A model generated the notes under the pieces. The model worked only from the letters and a program-made list of their open reading frames with translations, did no database searches and was not told the origin of the DNA. 64,000 bases of DNA from Pseudalkalibacillus berkeleyi (GTDB lineage Bacteria > Bacillota > Bacilli > Bacillales > Fictibacillaceae), in contig NZ_JAKIJS010000001.1 of NCBI RefSeq assembly GCF_021608225.1, forward strand, positions 2,418,001 to 2,482,000. Reading direction: 5' to 3'. The translations under genes and the position numbers were made by a program. Below, piece after piece: positions 1 to 8,748 of the stretch. Each line of letters opens with the position of its first letter. Within the stretch, counting starts at the first letter, position 1.

Positions 1-1263
1 AAGACGTTCTTGAACGGTTAAACCTAGCGATTCGCCATATTTTTTCAAGGATACGACAACACCTTCTTCTAATCCGGCTGGTTTCAACTGCCAAATCATC
101 GTGCGCATTTCACCTACAACTTCTTGGGATAGCGATTGCATTTCATTCAGAGATTCTAAAATGGTCTCCTGATTAGGTAGCTTCTTCACATATTCCTTGA
201 GACCACGAGCGGTTAGACTAAGTGAAAATAATTTTTGGTTCACGGAATCGTGTAGGTCTCTTGCCAGTCGATTTCTCTCTTCAATGAGTGCAAGCTCCCT
301 AGATCGTTCAAACAAGCGCGCTTTTTCTAGCACGAGTGAGACGTGATCTCCAAGTGCTTTCAGGACATCTTGCTCCAAAGCATGATCATTTGTTTGATGA
401 CCAACTAAACAGCCGATCCACTCTTCCCCAATGAGAAGTGGGACGACAAATGCGTTTTCTAAATTCATTTCATAGAGAGACAACTCTTCCTTCAAATCCA
501 ATTGGTTAAGACTTTTCTGAAGATCATCTCCTTTAAGAATCTGAAAACGTTTATGTAATTTCTTAGATTCACCTTGTCGATAAATCGATCGCAACGCAAG
601 CGCGTGCTCCTCTTTAATAAAAAATGCGAGAGCTTTTAGTTGAAAAAGTCTACCAATTACGTCAACTGTATTTTGTGGAAGATGATGAATATCGTTCATT
701 TTCCAAATCGTCCGGCTCACTTCATCAAGCTTCGTATACTGTTCTGCTCTATTTTGCTGCGCTTCAAATAATTTTGTACGTTTGATCGCCGTCCCAATTT
801 GAAAGGACACAGATTGTAATAAATCCAGTTCATCTTCTGTAAATTCATTTTTTCCGGGCTCTGCAACGTTCAAAAGCCCGAATTTTTCTCCACCAGCAAT
901 GAGTGGGACTGTAGCATGATGGGTAATGCCTTTCGTGTCTCCCCACTCGTAATCAATCGCATCTTCAATTCGTTTGCAGTTAATAATGTTAACAGCCTTT
1001 TGCAAGCGCCCATCCCAAATTTTATCGAGACACCAGCAACTGCCTTGGCACATCGGTTTTTTGTCACCCCACGAAAGCGCTGGAGGTAGATTCACATCTG
1101 CAACAAATGCATAAATCGGTTCCTCATCGGTCAAAAAGATCCAACCAGTCGATAGCCCTGTAACTTCTAGCAACTTTTCCATTACCGATTGCAGCATACC
1201 GCGTAAATCGTTTGATTGATTGAGCGTTTCTGCAATCACTTTCAATGTATGTACGCTCGACAA
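1..1263 (-). CDS. GAF-domain sensor histidine kinase, C-terminus cut by window edge
   Basis: Open reading frame running off the left edge; 421 codons are visible. It is read from a TTG at 1263 with GGAAGGAG about 8 bases upstream; no ATG lies nearby. Two GAF-like regions (roughly residues 20-160 and 190-325) precede a HisKA_3 dimerisation segment, ERNRLARDLHDS, whose phospho-acceptor is His338. The ATPase domain lies outside the window. No membrane segment is visible, so it should be cytosolic and sense a small ligand or redox state through GAF. HisKA_3 kinases (NarX/DesK/LiaS group) normally pair with a NarL/LuxR-type response regulator; if present, that gene is beyond base 1. Family call firm, signal unknown. 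Confidence 0.88.
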   Translation of the reverse strand, partial: MSSVHTLKVIAETLNQSNDLRGMLQSVMEKLLEVTGLSTGWIFLTDEEPIYAFVADVNLPPALSWGDKKPMCQGSCWCLDKIWDGRLQKAVNIINCKRIEDAIDYEWGDTKGITHHATVPLIAGGEKFGLLNVAEPGKNEFTEDELDLLQSVSFQIGTAIKRTKLFEAQQNRAEQYTKLDEVSRTIWKMNDIHHLPQNTVDVIGRLFQLKALAFFIKEEHALALRSIYRQGESKKLHKRFQILKGDDLQKSLNQLDLKEELSLYEMNLENAFVVPLLIGEEWIGCLVGHQTNDHALEQDVLKALGDHVSLVLEKARLFERSRELALIEERNRLARDLHDSVNQKLFSLSLTARGLKEYVKKLPNQETILESLNEMQSLSQEVVGEMRTMIWQLKPAGLEEGVVVSLKKYGESLGLTVQERL

Positions 1264-1354
1264 AGTCCTCACTCCTTCCTAGCTAAAATAGTAAAAATCC
1301 GCCAAATTTATGATGTAAATAAAGAATATCATAAAAATGACGGATGGAATGCTA

Positions 1355-1909
1355 TTATTGGGTTTGTTCGCTCTGTATTCCTATACGTGTCTCTGTCATC
1401 TCCACTAATAGGTGGGTCAGGTCTTCAAGCCGCTCAACAGCTTCTCGATCATTTAATTGGTATGCTTCATCATAACAATAGGGGTCAGATACAAACTGAT
1501 CAGGAAGGACTAGGGCATATAATCCTCTCAAAACGGTTCTCATGTTATTCAGCGCATTAATACCGCCCTTACTACCTCCTGACGCTGCAGCAATCGCAAC
1601 AGGCTTATGCTTGAAATGAGAGCCACCTAGAAAATCTAGTGCATTTTTCAACGCTCCGCTCATTCCATTATGATATTCAGGGGAAGCGATAAAGAATGCG
1701 TCTGCCGCTTCTGCCTCACGTTTTAGCTTCTGTAGTGTTATATTATTTTCGTCCGTTCCCTCACCAGGGAATAAAGGTAACTTTTCTATACCTAAGTCAA
1801 TCGTGCTAATTGTAACGTTCTTTTCCTGTAACAATTCTTTTACAAGATTCGTAATTCCACGCGTTCTGGATTTCTCCATTGGACTTCCGTTCAATACTAG
1901 AATTTTCAT
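1355..1909 (-). CDS. NADPH-dependent FMN reductase family protein
   Basis: Flavodoxin-fold protein of 184 residues, normal for the FMN_red family (azoreductase, chromate or quinone reductase-like). The N-terminus has a beta strand followed by the FMN phosphate-binding loop LNGSPMEKSRT, and the middle carries the typical SPEYHNGMSGALKNALD segment that holds the isoalloxazine ring. Such enzymes move electrons from NAD(P)H through FMN to quinones, azo dyes or metal ions in the cytosol; the physiological substrate cannot be read from sequence. It stands alone between the histidine kinase and the CopC/CopD pair, transcribed in the same direction as both. Confidence 0.88.
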   Translation of the reverse strand: MKILVLNGSPMEKSRTRGITNLVKELLQEKNVTISTIDLGIEKLPLFPGEGTDENNITLQKLKREAEAADAFFIASPEYHNGMSGALKNALDFLGGSHFKHKPVAIAAASGGSKGGINALNNMRTVLRGLYALVLPDQFVSDPYCYDEAYQLNDREAVERLEDLTHLLVEMTETRIGIQSEQTQ

Positions 1910-2015
1910 GATCTAATCACGCCTTTATTACAAGTTATACTGCTAGTATATTCAAACGAACGATCAAGCACATCCGATATAGGATTGAACTTTTCTACGA
2001 CTATAGTTGTAGACG

Positions 2016-3098
2016 TTACATAATTCCTGCCATCAAAGCAAAATAGGCGAGCCCTGAAGAAATTAGTCCTGCAATAACGCTCACCATGGTTGGCATTTTC
2101 TTAGCAATACTGATGAAGGTCACACCAGCGATAGCGATTGATCCAACGCCCCACGCAAGAGTTGCTTTCGTCCATTGAAATGTTAGAACGGTATTCGGAT
2201 CAATCGAGCCTTTATACAAGGCTTTAAATAAAGGCGATGGATCTTCTTGTAAAATTGTTCTCCAAACCTCATGGGGCGGTACTTGTTGCGATAGAAATGC
2301 GGTTACACCGAACACGAACAAGATCAACACTGTTTCTCCTTGTAGTGATCGTTTTACGTGTTGGGTCCCTTTTTTTATAATCGATTTTTTCAAATAGACG
2401 CCATGTACGATTGCAAACAAGAATAACGGGATTAACAACAAGTGTTTAATCAGAAGGGCTTGTCCGTAATTCAACACCCATGAATCGATATATTGTGGTG
2501 CAACGATTTCATTGATGACGAGCCCCCCTCCAGTGAGGATGAGAACTGCACCTATTGAAAAAGGTGTATACCAATTTAGAAATGGAATCCATTCTGATTC
2601 TTCTTTAGCTCCCCATGCCACATACAGCAGAACACCGATCCATCCTGTAATGGCAACTACATGCAGGAAATGTGCAACATATCCAATAAACGGATAAAGC
2701 GATGCTGAGTGACTGGCAAATGAATAAGAGCCTATTAAAACAATCGTCAGAAATACACCGATTCTTGCGTAAAACGTCGTTCTTGTAAGGTCGTTTTTAT
2801 AAACGAGTAAAAATAAAACAGTAGAAATTAAGACACTTGATAACCACGCTTTGCCAACATTAAATTCAAATAATACGGCAGTAAACGTAGCCCAATAGCC
2901 AACGCTCTCCGATAAAAACTGTATAATCTGGAGGAGTGAAATGAACATGACAATTGGGATGATACCTATTAACCAAAGTAAAAGTTCCTTTGAAATGTGT
3001 ACGCGAGGTTTCTTGTGCTCAGGAATCGACGCTAGTAGTAGTCCACCAACTAACAATGAGAAAACAATGTAAAGGATACCTTTAAAGAAGATGATCAT
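2016..3098 (-). CDS. CopD-type copper transport membrane protein
   Basis: Polytopic membrane protein of 360 residues with about eight to nine hydrophobic helices. The central part resembles the CopD (PF05425) domain, including the segment HFLHVVAITGWIGVLL with histidines suited to metal binding. Its start overlaps the end of the upstream copC gene by four bases, so the two are translationally coupled. In Bacillus subtilis the corresponding YcnJ is a single CopC-CopD fusion linked to copper acquisition; here the two halves are separate proteins. Role in copper uptake is inferred from the family; direction of transport is not shown by the sequence. Confidence 0.85.
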   Translation of the reverse strand: MIIFFKGILYIVFSLLVGGLLLASIPEHKKPRVHISKELLLWLIGIIPIVMFISLLQIIQFLSESVGYWATFTAVLFEFNVGKAWLSSVLISTVLFLLVYKNDLTRTTFYARIGVFLTIVLIGSYSFASHSASLYPFIGYVAHFLHVVAITGWIGVLLYVAWGAKEESEWIPFLNWYTPFSIGAVLILTGGGLVINEIVAPQYIDSWVLNYGQALLIKHLLLIPLFLFAIVHGVYLKKSIIKKGTQHVKRSLQGETVLILFVFGVTAFLSQQVPPHEVWRTILQEDPSPLFKALYKGSIDPNTVLTFQWTKATLAWGVGSIAIAGVTFISIAKKMPTMVSVIAGLISSGLAYFALMAGIM

Positions 3099-3667
3099 AC
3101 ATTCCCCTTCTTTCTAAACATCCAGAAGAGTAAACCTACTCCAGCTACAACCAATACTCCCGAAAAACCTAAGACAAGAGGTGAGAGTCCATCTTCCACT
3201 TTTCTCTCACTCGTTGCATTTGAAGTTTGTTCCTTTTCATTTGTTGCCTCGTCTGATTGATCAGATGTTTCTTTTTGTTCAGAAGTATCCTTTGAATCAT
3301 CCACGTCAGCTGTCTCTACTTTAAATTGATAGCTTCCTTCTACGGGATGACTGTCTCCAGAAATAATTTCATACGTAACGGTATATGTTCCAGTTGATAA
3401 AGGCTCATTTAATTGGCCTAACATGACAGTTTCGTCAATATCAATTCTAGTTACACCCATTTGATTTCCGTTTTGATCTTCCACAGTAAACTTACTACCG
3501 CTTTCAATCTTTGAACTAAATTGGAAGGTAACGACATCTATACCGTATTTCACAACTTCTCCTTCACTCGGAGTGGTACCTTCTAAACTTGCATGTGCAA
3601 AGGATTGTGTTGGATGAATAATCAAGGTAAGTAGGATCGTAAATCCAAGGAGTAATATTTTTTGCAT
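3095..3667 (-). CDS. CopC domain protein, secreted and membrane-anchored
   Basis: A 190-residue protein with an N-terminal signal peptide ending at SFA|HASLEG, so that mature processing would leave His1, the Cu(II) ligand of CopC proteins. The CopC beta-sandwich follows (about residues 25-115), with a second candidate ligand in SGDSHPVEGSYQF. A low-complexity Asp/Glu/Thr/Ser linker (about 120-155) leads to a C-terminal transmembrane helix and a positive RKK tail, placing the copper domain outside the membrane. First gene of a two-gene unit with the CopD-like protein. Likely copper capture for import or homeostasis. Confidence 0.86.
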   Translation of the reverse strand: MQKILLLGFTILLTLIIHPTQSFAHASLEGTTPSEGEVVKYGIDVVTFQFSSKIESGSKFTVEDQNGNQMGVTRIDIDETVMLGQLNEPLSTGTYTVTYEIISGDSHPVEGSYQFKVETADVDDSKDTSEQKETSDQSDEATNEKEQTSNATSERKVEDGLSPLVLGFSGVLVVAGVGLLFWMFRKKGNV

Positions 3668-3764
3668 AAGCGGATAAATTCCTTTCTACAAAACTTTCGA
3701 ATCCATCTTACCACCTAGCGTCACTCAATTCTACTTCGTTCACACATTGTTCTAAATAAAGCGA

Positions 3765-3837
3765 AATCAGCACCCTGCCTAGTCACCGTAAGTCCGATCT
3801 GAGGACTTATGTGACCCAAGTAGCTTGGGTGCTGATT
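3765..3837. repeat. Structured interspersed repeat, short copy
   Basis: Closed by AATCAGCACCC (3765-3775) pairing with GGGTGCTGATT (3827-3837). Inside, AAGTCC (3790-3795) pairs with GGACTT (3803-3808) and CCCAAG with CTTGGG. The inner text AAGTCCGAT..GAGGA and the end CCAAGT..CTTGGGTGCTGA resemble parts of the longer element at 62354-62533. It lies between copC and the alpha/beta hydrolase gene, both on the minus strand. It may also act as a terminator for the hydrolase transcript, but has no clear T-run. Confidence 0.6.
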
Positions 3838-3884
3838 CAAGAAATTACTTTTATGTGGTCAAAAAACTTTACTTGCTTTCTAAA

Positions 3885-4727
3885 TTAAGACATAAATGAT
3901 CGAACTGCCATTTGGAATCGTTCCTTTTCTTCAAGGAACGGATAATGATTACTAAATTGAAATCTAATAAAAGTGGATTGTTCCATCAACTGATGCATTT
4001 CTTCTGAGTATCGAATAGGGCATTGCACGTCATTTTCTCCACAAATTATTAGAGTAGGCGTTTGTACACTTGGTAAGTCCTTTCGAAAATCAAAGCTTGA
4101 AAACTCGTGCTCACTAAAAAAGCTGAGTCTCTCAGGGGCGATTTTTTTAAATAGATCCGCTGAAAAGTAGCTTTCATACTTTTCAGGATCACTTAATGAA
4201 AGCTTTGTCCGTTCTCTCGCGATTAGCTTTCTTTCGTCTGGGTGGAGCGATTTAGACTTCAATTGGATGATTAAATCCTGCATATATTCAAAATCGGGAT
4301 GATCAGGATGATAGATGCTCTCTTCTGTGTCAGCATAATTTCCGCTGGCAGCACTACCAACAACAATTAAATAGTTTAACGAGTTAGGATGGTCTATAGC
4401 GTACCTTAATCCTAGCATTCCGCCAGTCGAATGGCCTGCAAAACTCCACTGCTCATAACCTAGAGAGACTCGTATCGCTTCTAAATCCTTAACGGTTTCT
4501 TCCATAGAAAGTTCTTTGTCTAATTTGTATCCTTCAGATCGACCTGTCCCTCTCAAGTTAATCAGTATTGTTTTATATTTATGTGTAAATGTGTTGGCGA
4601 AATGGTCTCCTGTTTCATTGAATTCAGAGTAATGATGTGCAACACACACGGGTTTCCCTTCTCCTCTAATGAAGATTTCAAATTTTCCTCGATTCGTCTC
4701 TACAATCTTACCTTTCCATTTCGTCAA
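3885..4727 (-). CDS. Alpha/beta fold hydrolase
   Basis: 280-residue soluble hydrolase. The nucleophile elbow GHSTGG gives the catalytic serine near residue 99; an oxyanion-region HHYSEF motif lies near residue 30, and the acid and histidine are probably Asp in CGENDVQCP and His in FSNHYPFLEE near the C-terminus. The pattern NLRGTGRSEG is typical of the proline-iminopeptidase/haloperoxidase-like branch, but the substrate cannot be assigned. No signal peptide. Single gene, divergent from the ECF sigma gene. Confidence 0.85.
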   Translation of the reverse strand: MTKWKGKIVETNRGKFEIFIRGEGKPVCVAHHYSEFNETGDHFANTFTHKYKTILINLRGTGRSEGYKLDKELSMEETVKDLEAIRVSLGYEQWSFAGHSTGGMLGLRYAIDHPNSLNYLIVVGSAASGNYADTEESIYHPDHPDFEYMQDLIIQLKSKSLHPDERKLIARERTKLSLSDPEKYESYFSADLFKKIAPERLSFFSEHEFSSFDFRKDLPSVQTPTLIICGENDVQCPIRYSEEMHQLMEQSTFIRFQFSNHYPFLEEKERFQMAVRSFMS

Positions 4728-4785
4728 TTTCTCACTCCTTTCCGGCTCACCAATAAGTCCCTATGAAAGAATTTCCCTTTTTTTG

Positions 4786-4813
4786 TGATCCCAAACCCCC
4801 AGATAGACGTATA
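4786..4813 (+). promoter_or_regulatory. Candidate ECF sigma-factor promoter (autoregulation)
   Basis: TGATCC (4786-4791), 16-base spacer, CGTATA (4808-4813), 75 bases upstream of the sigma gene start. The same arrangement, TGATCC, 16 bases, CGTTAG, is found 35 bases upstream of the surface-protein gene at 6513-6540. CGT-type -10 elements are usual for ECF factors. Inferred from the pair; not otherwise proven. Confidence 0.6.
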
Positions 4814-4887
4814 CTTAATGAGTTCTCTTTGAAACAAGCAAAAATTAGTATATGCTTAAACAAAATCACTGTTAAAAGGAGAATGGA

Positions 4888-5445
4888 ATGAGCGAACAAG
4901 ATATCGAGCTCTATGACAGGGTGCAAAAGCAAGATAAAGAAGCACTAGGGCTATTATACGAACGCTACGAAAAGTTACTATTTTCATTTGCATATCGAAT
5001 CACGAAAAGAAGAGAGCTCTCAGAGGAAATTGTCCAAGAAGTTTTCATTAAGATTTGGACGAAGCCAGGTATTTATGATCGATCTAAGGGTAAATTCTCC
5101 TCTTGGCTTTTAACCGTTACACGAAATACAGGAATAGATCAGCTTCGAAAGAAAAATGAAAACACATATGAAATTGAAGACCGAGACGCACTACAAAGAG
5201 ACGAATCCTCGATCGAAGAACAAGTTGAATGGAAAGAAGATGGAAGGCAACTGAGAAAAGCGATGACTTATTTAGCTGATGAGCAACAAGAAATTGTTGA
5301 ACTATTCTACTTCAAAGGATTGTCGCAACAGAAAATTTCAGAGAAAATTAAAATACCACTCGGAACCGTTAAAGGCCGGTTACGATTAGCCCTTAAACAT
5401 TTACGTAAAAATCTTGAAACTGCTGAACAAGGGAGGGATCTATAA
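4888..5445 (+). CDS. ECF-type RNA polymerase sigma factor
   Basis: 185 residues, the usual ECF length. Region 2 (about 22-90) includes AYRITKRRELSEEIVQEVFIKIW; region 4 (about 125-175) includes the helix-turn-helix LSQQKISEKIKIPLGTVKGR. The chosen ATG at 4888 has AAAAGGA 7 bases upstream; an ATG five bases earlier is in another frame and stops at once. The stop codon overlaps the start of the anti-sigma gene by one base, so the pair is translationally coupled. The factor should be held inactive at the membrane by its partner and direct transcription from the TGATCC-N16-CGT sites described here. Confidence 0.95.
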   Translation: MSEQDIELYDRVQKQDKEALGLLYERYEKLLFSFAYRITKRRELSEEIVQEVFIKIWTKPGIYDRSKGKFSSWLLTVTRNTGIDQLRKKNENTYEIEDRDALQRDESSIEEQVEWKEDGRQLRKAMTYLADEQQEIVELFYFKGLSQQKISEKIKIPLGTVKGRLRLALKHLRKNLETAEQGRDL

Positions 5446-6233
5446 TGAAAAATCAAGAACAATGTGAAATGCTCCTGGATTATTTCAATGATTGTCTAAC
5501 TGAGACCGAAAGAAAAGCATTTGAGGCACATCTTACAGAATGTGCTGAATGTAGCGAAGAATTGAAAGAATTACAGGAGTTAACCGCAGACCTCCCGTAT
5601 GCCGCTGAACCTGTAGAACCTAATGAAGGAATGAAAGATCGTATTCTTTCATCTGTTTTTGAACAACCGATTGAATCTGAAACACCAATCCAAGCTTCCG
5701 ATTCAAATGAAGGTCAGACGAAAGTAACTCCTATACAACAACCGCAAGATAGTCAGACGAATCGAAAAAGAAAGATGAAATGGATTCAGCCATTGCTTGC
5801 TGCATCGCTTCTCTTTTCACTAACCGCCAATGTGTACTTCTATATGAACGATAACGATCGACAAATTGTATCGCCAAACGAAGACGGTGTAAATGAAATC
5901 GTAAAAAATGTAGAATTAGCTGCAACTGAAGGAAACGAGGCAAGAGCACAAGCTGCCATGATCCAAAAAGAAGATGGCATGTCCCTCGTTATGCAAGCCG
6001 ATAACCTCCAAACATTATCCGGCAGTGAAGCTTATCAAGTTTGGTTAATAGATACGAATGGGGAAAAATTTAGAGCCGGCACATTCCTACCGAACAAGAA
6101 CGGACAAGGTGGCGTTGTGTATCCAGTCGATGTCAAAGGCGAACATCAGTGGGATCAAATCGCAGTAACATTAGAACCAACTCCTGACAGCTCACAACCT
6201 AAAGGAAAAATCATTCTCGCATCAAAATTATAA
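5445..6233 (+). CDS. RskA-type membrane anti-sigma factor
   Basis: 262 residues. The N-terminal anti-sigma domain carries the zinc-finger-like motif HLTECAEC (His29, Cys33, Cys36). A linker leads to one transmembrane helix at about 113-132, and the extracellular C-terminal half matches the RskA domain (pattern EAYQVWLIDTNGEK..AGTF). RskA proteins bind their cognate ECF factor and release it after regulated proteolysis. Coupled by a one-base overlap to the sigma gene, followed by a terminator. The inducing signal is unknown. Confidence 0.93.
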   Translation: MKNQEQCEMLLDYFNDCLTETERKAFEAHLTECAECSEELKELQELTADLPYAAEPVEPNEGMKDRILSSVFEQPIESETPIQASDSNEGQTKVTPIQQPQDSQTNRKRKMKWIQPLLAASLLFSLTANVYFYMNDNDRQIVSPNEDGVNEIVKNVELAATEGNEARAQAAMIQKEDGMSLVMQADNLQTLSGSEAYQVWLIDTNGEKFRAGTFLPNKNGQGGVVYPVDVKGEHQWDQIAVTLEPTPDSSQPKGKIILASKL

Positions 6234-6240
6234 AATTAGA

Positions 6241-6271
6241 AAGAGCGCTCTCAAGCGCTCTTTTCATTTTT
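6241..6271 (+). terminator. Terminator of the sigma/anti-sigma operon
   Basis: Nine-base-pair stem AAGAGCGCT / AGCGCTCTT with loop CTCA, followed by a T-rich stretch. Confidence 0.85.
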
Positions 6272-6291
6272 GAAAAAGCGGTTTTCATCCG

Positions 6292-6365
6292 TTTTCTAGA
6301 TAATTTCACATTTTTCTAGATAATTTCGTGTTTTTCTAAATAATCTTCTATTTTTCTAGATAACG
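6292..6365. repeat. 20-bp period tandem repeat, about 3.7 copies
   Basis: The core TTTTCTAGATAAT recurs at 6292, 6312, 6332 (one base changed) and 6352, exactly 20 bases apart, with variable bases between. It lies in the 341-base gap between the anti-sigma terminator and the surface-protein promoter. The same core in reverse orientation recurs at 30281-30340. The rest of the gap (6366-6512) shows nothing else recognisable. Confidence 0.85.
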
Positions 6366-6512
6366 ACCTCAAATCACGGATTCAACTCCATTTTTGGAAG
6401 TGATCGAGCCTCTTTTTGCCTCATCTCCTTCATTTTTTATAAAAAACACGCAATGTAAACCCTTGATACAGAAGCTTTCTGCAAAAAAGAACAAAAAACT
6501 TTCAAATCAGTG

Positions 6513-6540
6513 TGATCCATTTCCTGATCTCTCCCGTTAG
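6513..6540 (+). promoter_or_regulatory. Candidate ECF promoter of the surface-protein gene
   Basis: TGATCC (6513-6518), 16 bases, CGTTAG (6535-6540), with GTGATCC and a trailing CTTA also shared with the site at 4786-4813. It lies 35 bases before the ATG at 6575. This supports control of the wall protein by the neighbouring ECF factor. Confidence 0.6.
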
Positions 6541-6574
6541 CCTTACAAATAAGAAAAAAGGGAGAGGTTCACAA

Positions 6575-7921
6575 ATGAATTTCAAAAAAGGACTCGTAGC
6601 AATTCCATTAAGTACATCTTTACTACTCGGGGGCGTCGCAACAACAGCGTTCGCTGATGACCATGCAAAACCAACCGTAACGACACCAGCTTCAGAATTA
6701 CGCACATCACTCGATCACCTCCTCGGTGAGCACGCATACTTAGCCGTCGAAACGATGAGAAAAGGTGCAGAGGGCTCGAAAGATTTTGAACAATCAGCTG
6801 GCGCATTAATGGCTAATGCAGACGATTTAAGTGCAGCAATCGCTTCTGTATATGGTGAAGATGCTGGTAAACAATTCGACGAGATGTGGAAAGGCCACAT
6901 CGGATTCTTCGTAGACTATGTAAAAGCGACTGGCGCTAACGATGAAGAAGCTAAGAAAAAGGCATTGGATAACTTAGCAAATTACCGAGCAGAATTTTCT
7001 AACTTCCTAGAAACTGCTACAGAGGAACGTTTAGAAGCAGGCGCATTGGCTGACGGACTTCAAATGCACGTTAACCAATTAATCGGAGCATTCGATGCTT
7101 ATGTTGCCGGAAACTATGATAAAGCATATGAGTATGAGCGTGAAGCGATCAACCATATGTACGGTGTGAGTAAGGGACTTTCCAGCGCAATTGTACAACA
7201 GTTCCCTGACAAGTTTGAGAACTCGAAAGCCGTAACACCTGCAAATGATCTTCGTTCCAACATGAACCACCTTCTTACCGAGCATGCAGGTCTAGCGATG
7301 ATGGCCATGCAAAATGGAATCGACGGTTCTGAAGACTTTGAAGCTTCAGCTAAAGCACTCTCAAACAACACGGAAGACCTAACTGCAGCGATCTCTTCAG
7401 TATACGGTGAAGAAGCTGGAGCACAGTTCAAGGAAATGTGGTCAGGACATATCGGAAACTTCGTTGAATATGTAAAAGCAACTGGCGCTGACGACGCTGA
7501 AAAGAAAAAAGCAGCACTTGATGCATTAGCAAACTATAGAGCAGATTTCTCGAACTTCTTAGAAACAGCAACAGATGGTCGTTTAAAAGCTGATGCACTA
7601 TCTGAAGGTTTACAAATGCACGTTAATCAATTGACAGGTACATTTGATAGCTATGTAGAAGAAGACTATGATGCAGCATATACACAACTACGTGAGGCAT
7701 ATGCACACATGCTGAACCCAGCAAAAGGTCTATCAAGCGCATTCGTAGATCAGTTCCCTGACAAATTCGCTGGTGAAATGCCTTCTGACATGCCTAAAAC
7801 AGGCATGGGTGGAACTGCAGACCAAGGCATCTCGATTGAATCAATCCTACTTGCTGGATTTGCAGCTTCAATTGCGATTGCAATGCTAGCAGTAAGAAGA
7901 TTCAGCGGACAAAAGTCATAA
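6575..7921 (+). CDS. Secreted two-repeat helical protein with MPKTG sorting signal
   Basis: 448 residues from the ATG at 6575 (AAGGGAGAGG upstream); an earlier in-frame ATG at 6512 lacks a ribosome site and precedes the signal peptide. The signal peptide ends near TTAFA|DDHA. Two repeats of about 170 residues follow, each starting TPA(S/N)(E/D)LR and containing DHLL/NHLL..EHA, W(K/S)GHI, LQMHVNQL and a closing FPDKF; the regular His and acidic positions suggest helical bundles able to hold metal or haem, which is inference. The C-terminus has MPKTG, a hydrophobic helix and a short RRFSGQKS tail: a variant LPXTG wall-sorting signal. Homologues are often labelled copper amine oxidase in databases, which the sequence does not support. 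Confidence 0.85.
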   Translation: MNFKKGLVAIPLSTSLLLGGVATTAFADDHAKPTVTTPASELRTSLDHLLGEHAYLAVETMRKGAEGSKDFEQSAGALMANADDLSAAIASVYGEDAGKQFDEMWKGHIGFFVDYVKATGANDEEAKKKALDNLANYRAEFSNFLETATEERLEAGALADGLQMHVNQLIGAFDAYVAGNYDKAYEYEREAINHMYGVSKGLSSAIVQQFPDKFENSKAVTPANDLRSNMNHLLTEHAGLAMMAMQNGIDGSEDFEASAKALSNNTEDLTAAISSVYGEEAGAQFKEMWSGHIGNFVEYVKATGADDAEKKKAALDALANYRADFSNFLETATDGRLKADALSEGLQMHVNQLTGTFDSYVEEDYDAAYTQLREAYAHMLNPAKGLSSAFVDQFPDKFAGEMPSDMPKTGMGGTADQGISIESILLAGFAASIAIAMLAVRRFSGQKS

Positions 7922-7950
7922 ATACAGATCAATAAAAAATAGAAAGAAAT

Positions 7951-7985
7951 AGAGAGAAGGTCCCTCCTTCTCTCTTTCTTTTTAA
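7951..7985 (+). terminator. Terminator between surface protein and sortase genes
   Basis: Perfect ten-pair stem AGAGAGAAGG / CCTTCTCTCT, loop TCCCT, then TTCTTTTT. Sortase expression by read-through would be lower than that of its substrate. Confidence 0.85.
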
Positions 7986-8000
7986 AAAAGGGTGAGCGAT

Positions 8001-8660
8001 ATGAAGAAAACCTTGCAGTGGCTAAGTCTATTATTACTAGCATTCGCTTTAGCTGGATGTATGAATCCAACTGCCGACAGCAAAGAAAATCAAATGCAAG
8101 TTAATACATCAACACAAGAACAATCAACTACAAACGAAGAAAAGGACCAATCTAATTCAACAGCTAGTGGACAATCTACTGAAAATGTTGACATCATTAA
8201 AGATGAGCGCAAAGGGATTGTACCGGTCTCAATCGAAATTCCATCCATTAATGTAAAAACAAAGGTTGAACATGTAGGAACGTTAGATGATGGCCGTATG
8301 GATGTACCGAAAGATGCCGATAACGTAGGTTGGTACAAACCAGGAACATTACCAGGTGCGCAAGGGAACTCAGTAATTGCTGGACATGTGGATGACCTGA
8401 CGAGTCCTGCAGTCTTCTATGACCTTCATAAATTGAAGGACGGAGATAAAATTATCGTAAAAGGCAAATCCGGGGAAACACTTACTTTTAAAGTAAACCA
8501 ATCAAAAGTCTATCCTCGGCAAGACTCGCCGATAGAAAATATTTTCGGATACACGTACAGAAGTGCGCTTAATTTAATTACGTGCACGGGTGACTATGAT
8601 CCAAAAACAACCGAACGAGCAGAACGCCTTGTCGTAACAGCAGAGCTTGTTCAAGGGTAG
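8001..8660 (+). CDS. Sortase (class D/F-like) with lipoprotein signal
   Basis: 219 residues from the ATG at 8001 (AAGGGTGA five bases upstream; a GTG at 7992 overlaps this site). The catalytic domain (about 75-219) has the sortase triad: His in AGHVDD, Cys in ITCTGDYD and Arg in ERLVVTA. The N-terminus is not a simple membrane anchor but a lipobox, LALAGC type (ALAGC at the end of the hydrophobic segment), followed by a Ser/Thr/Gln-rich linker, so the enzyme appears to be a lipoprotein on the outer face of the membrane. It directly follows the MPKTG protein, its probable dedicated substrate. Confidence 0.9.
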   Translation: MKKTLQWLSLLLLAFALAGCMNPTADSKENQMQVNTSTQEQSTTNEEKDQSNSTASGQSTENVDIIKDERKGIVPVSIEIPSINVKTKVEHVGTLDDGRMDVPKDADNVGWYKPGTLPGAQGNSVIAGHVDDLTSPAVFYDLHKLKDGDKIIVKGKSGETLTFKVNQSKVYPRQDSPIENIFGYTYRSALNLITCTGDYDPKTTERAERLVVTAELVQG

Positions 8661-8748
8661 GAAAACTGGGTTTGATCTATACCAATAGCTGCGTTTAGAT
8701 AGACAGGCATATTGGTTTCAGGTCACCTTTATCGATGTTTATTAATAA

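Noticed and set aside
6582-8338. Minus-strand reading frames over the surface-protein and sortase genes
   Set aside because: Antisense shadows of repetitive, codon-biased genes; no ribosome sites.
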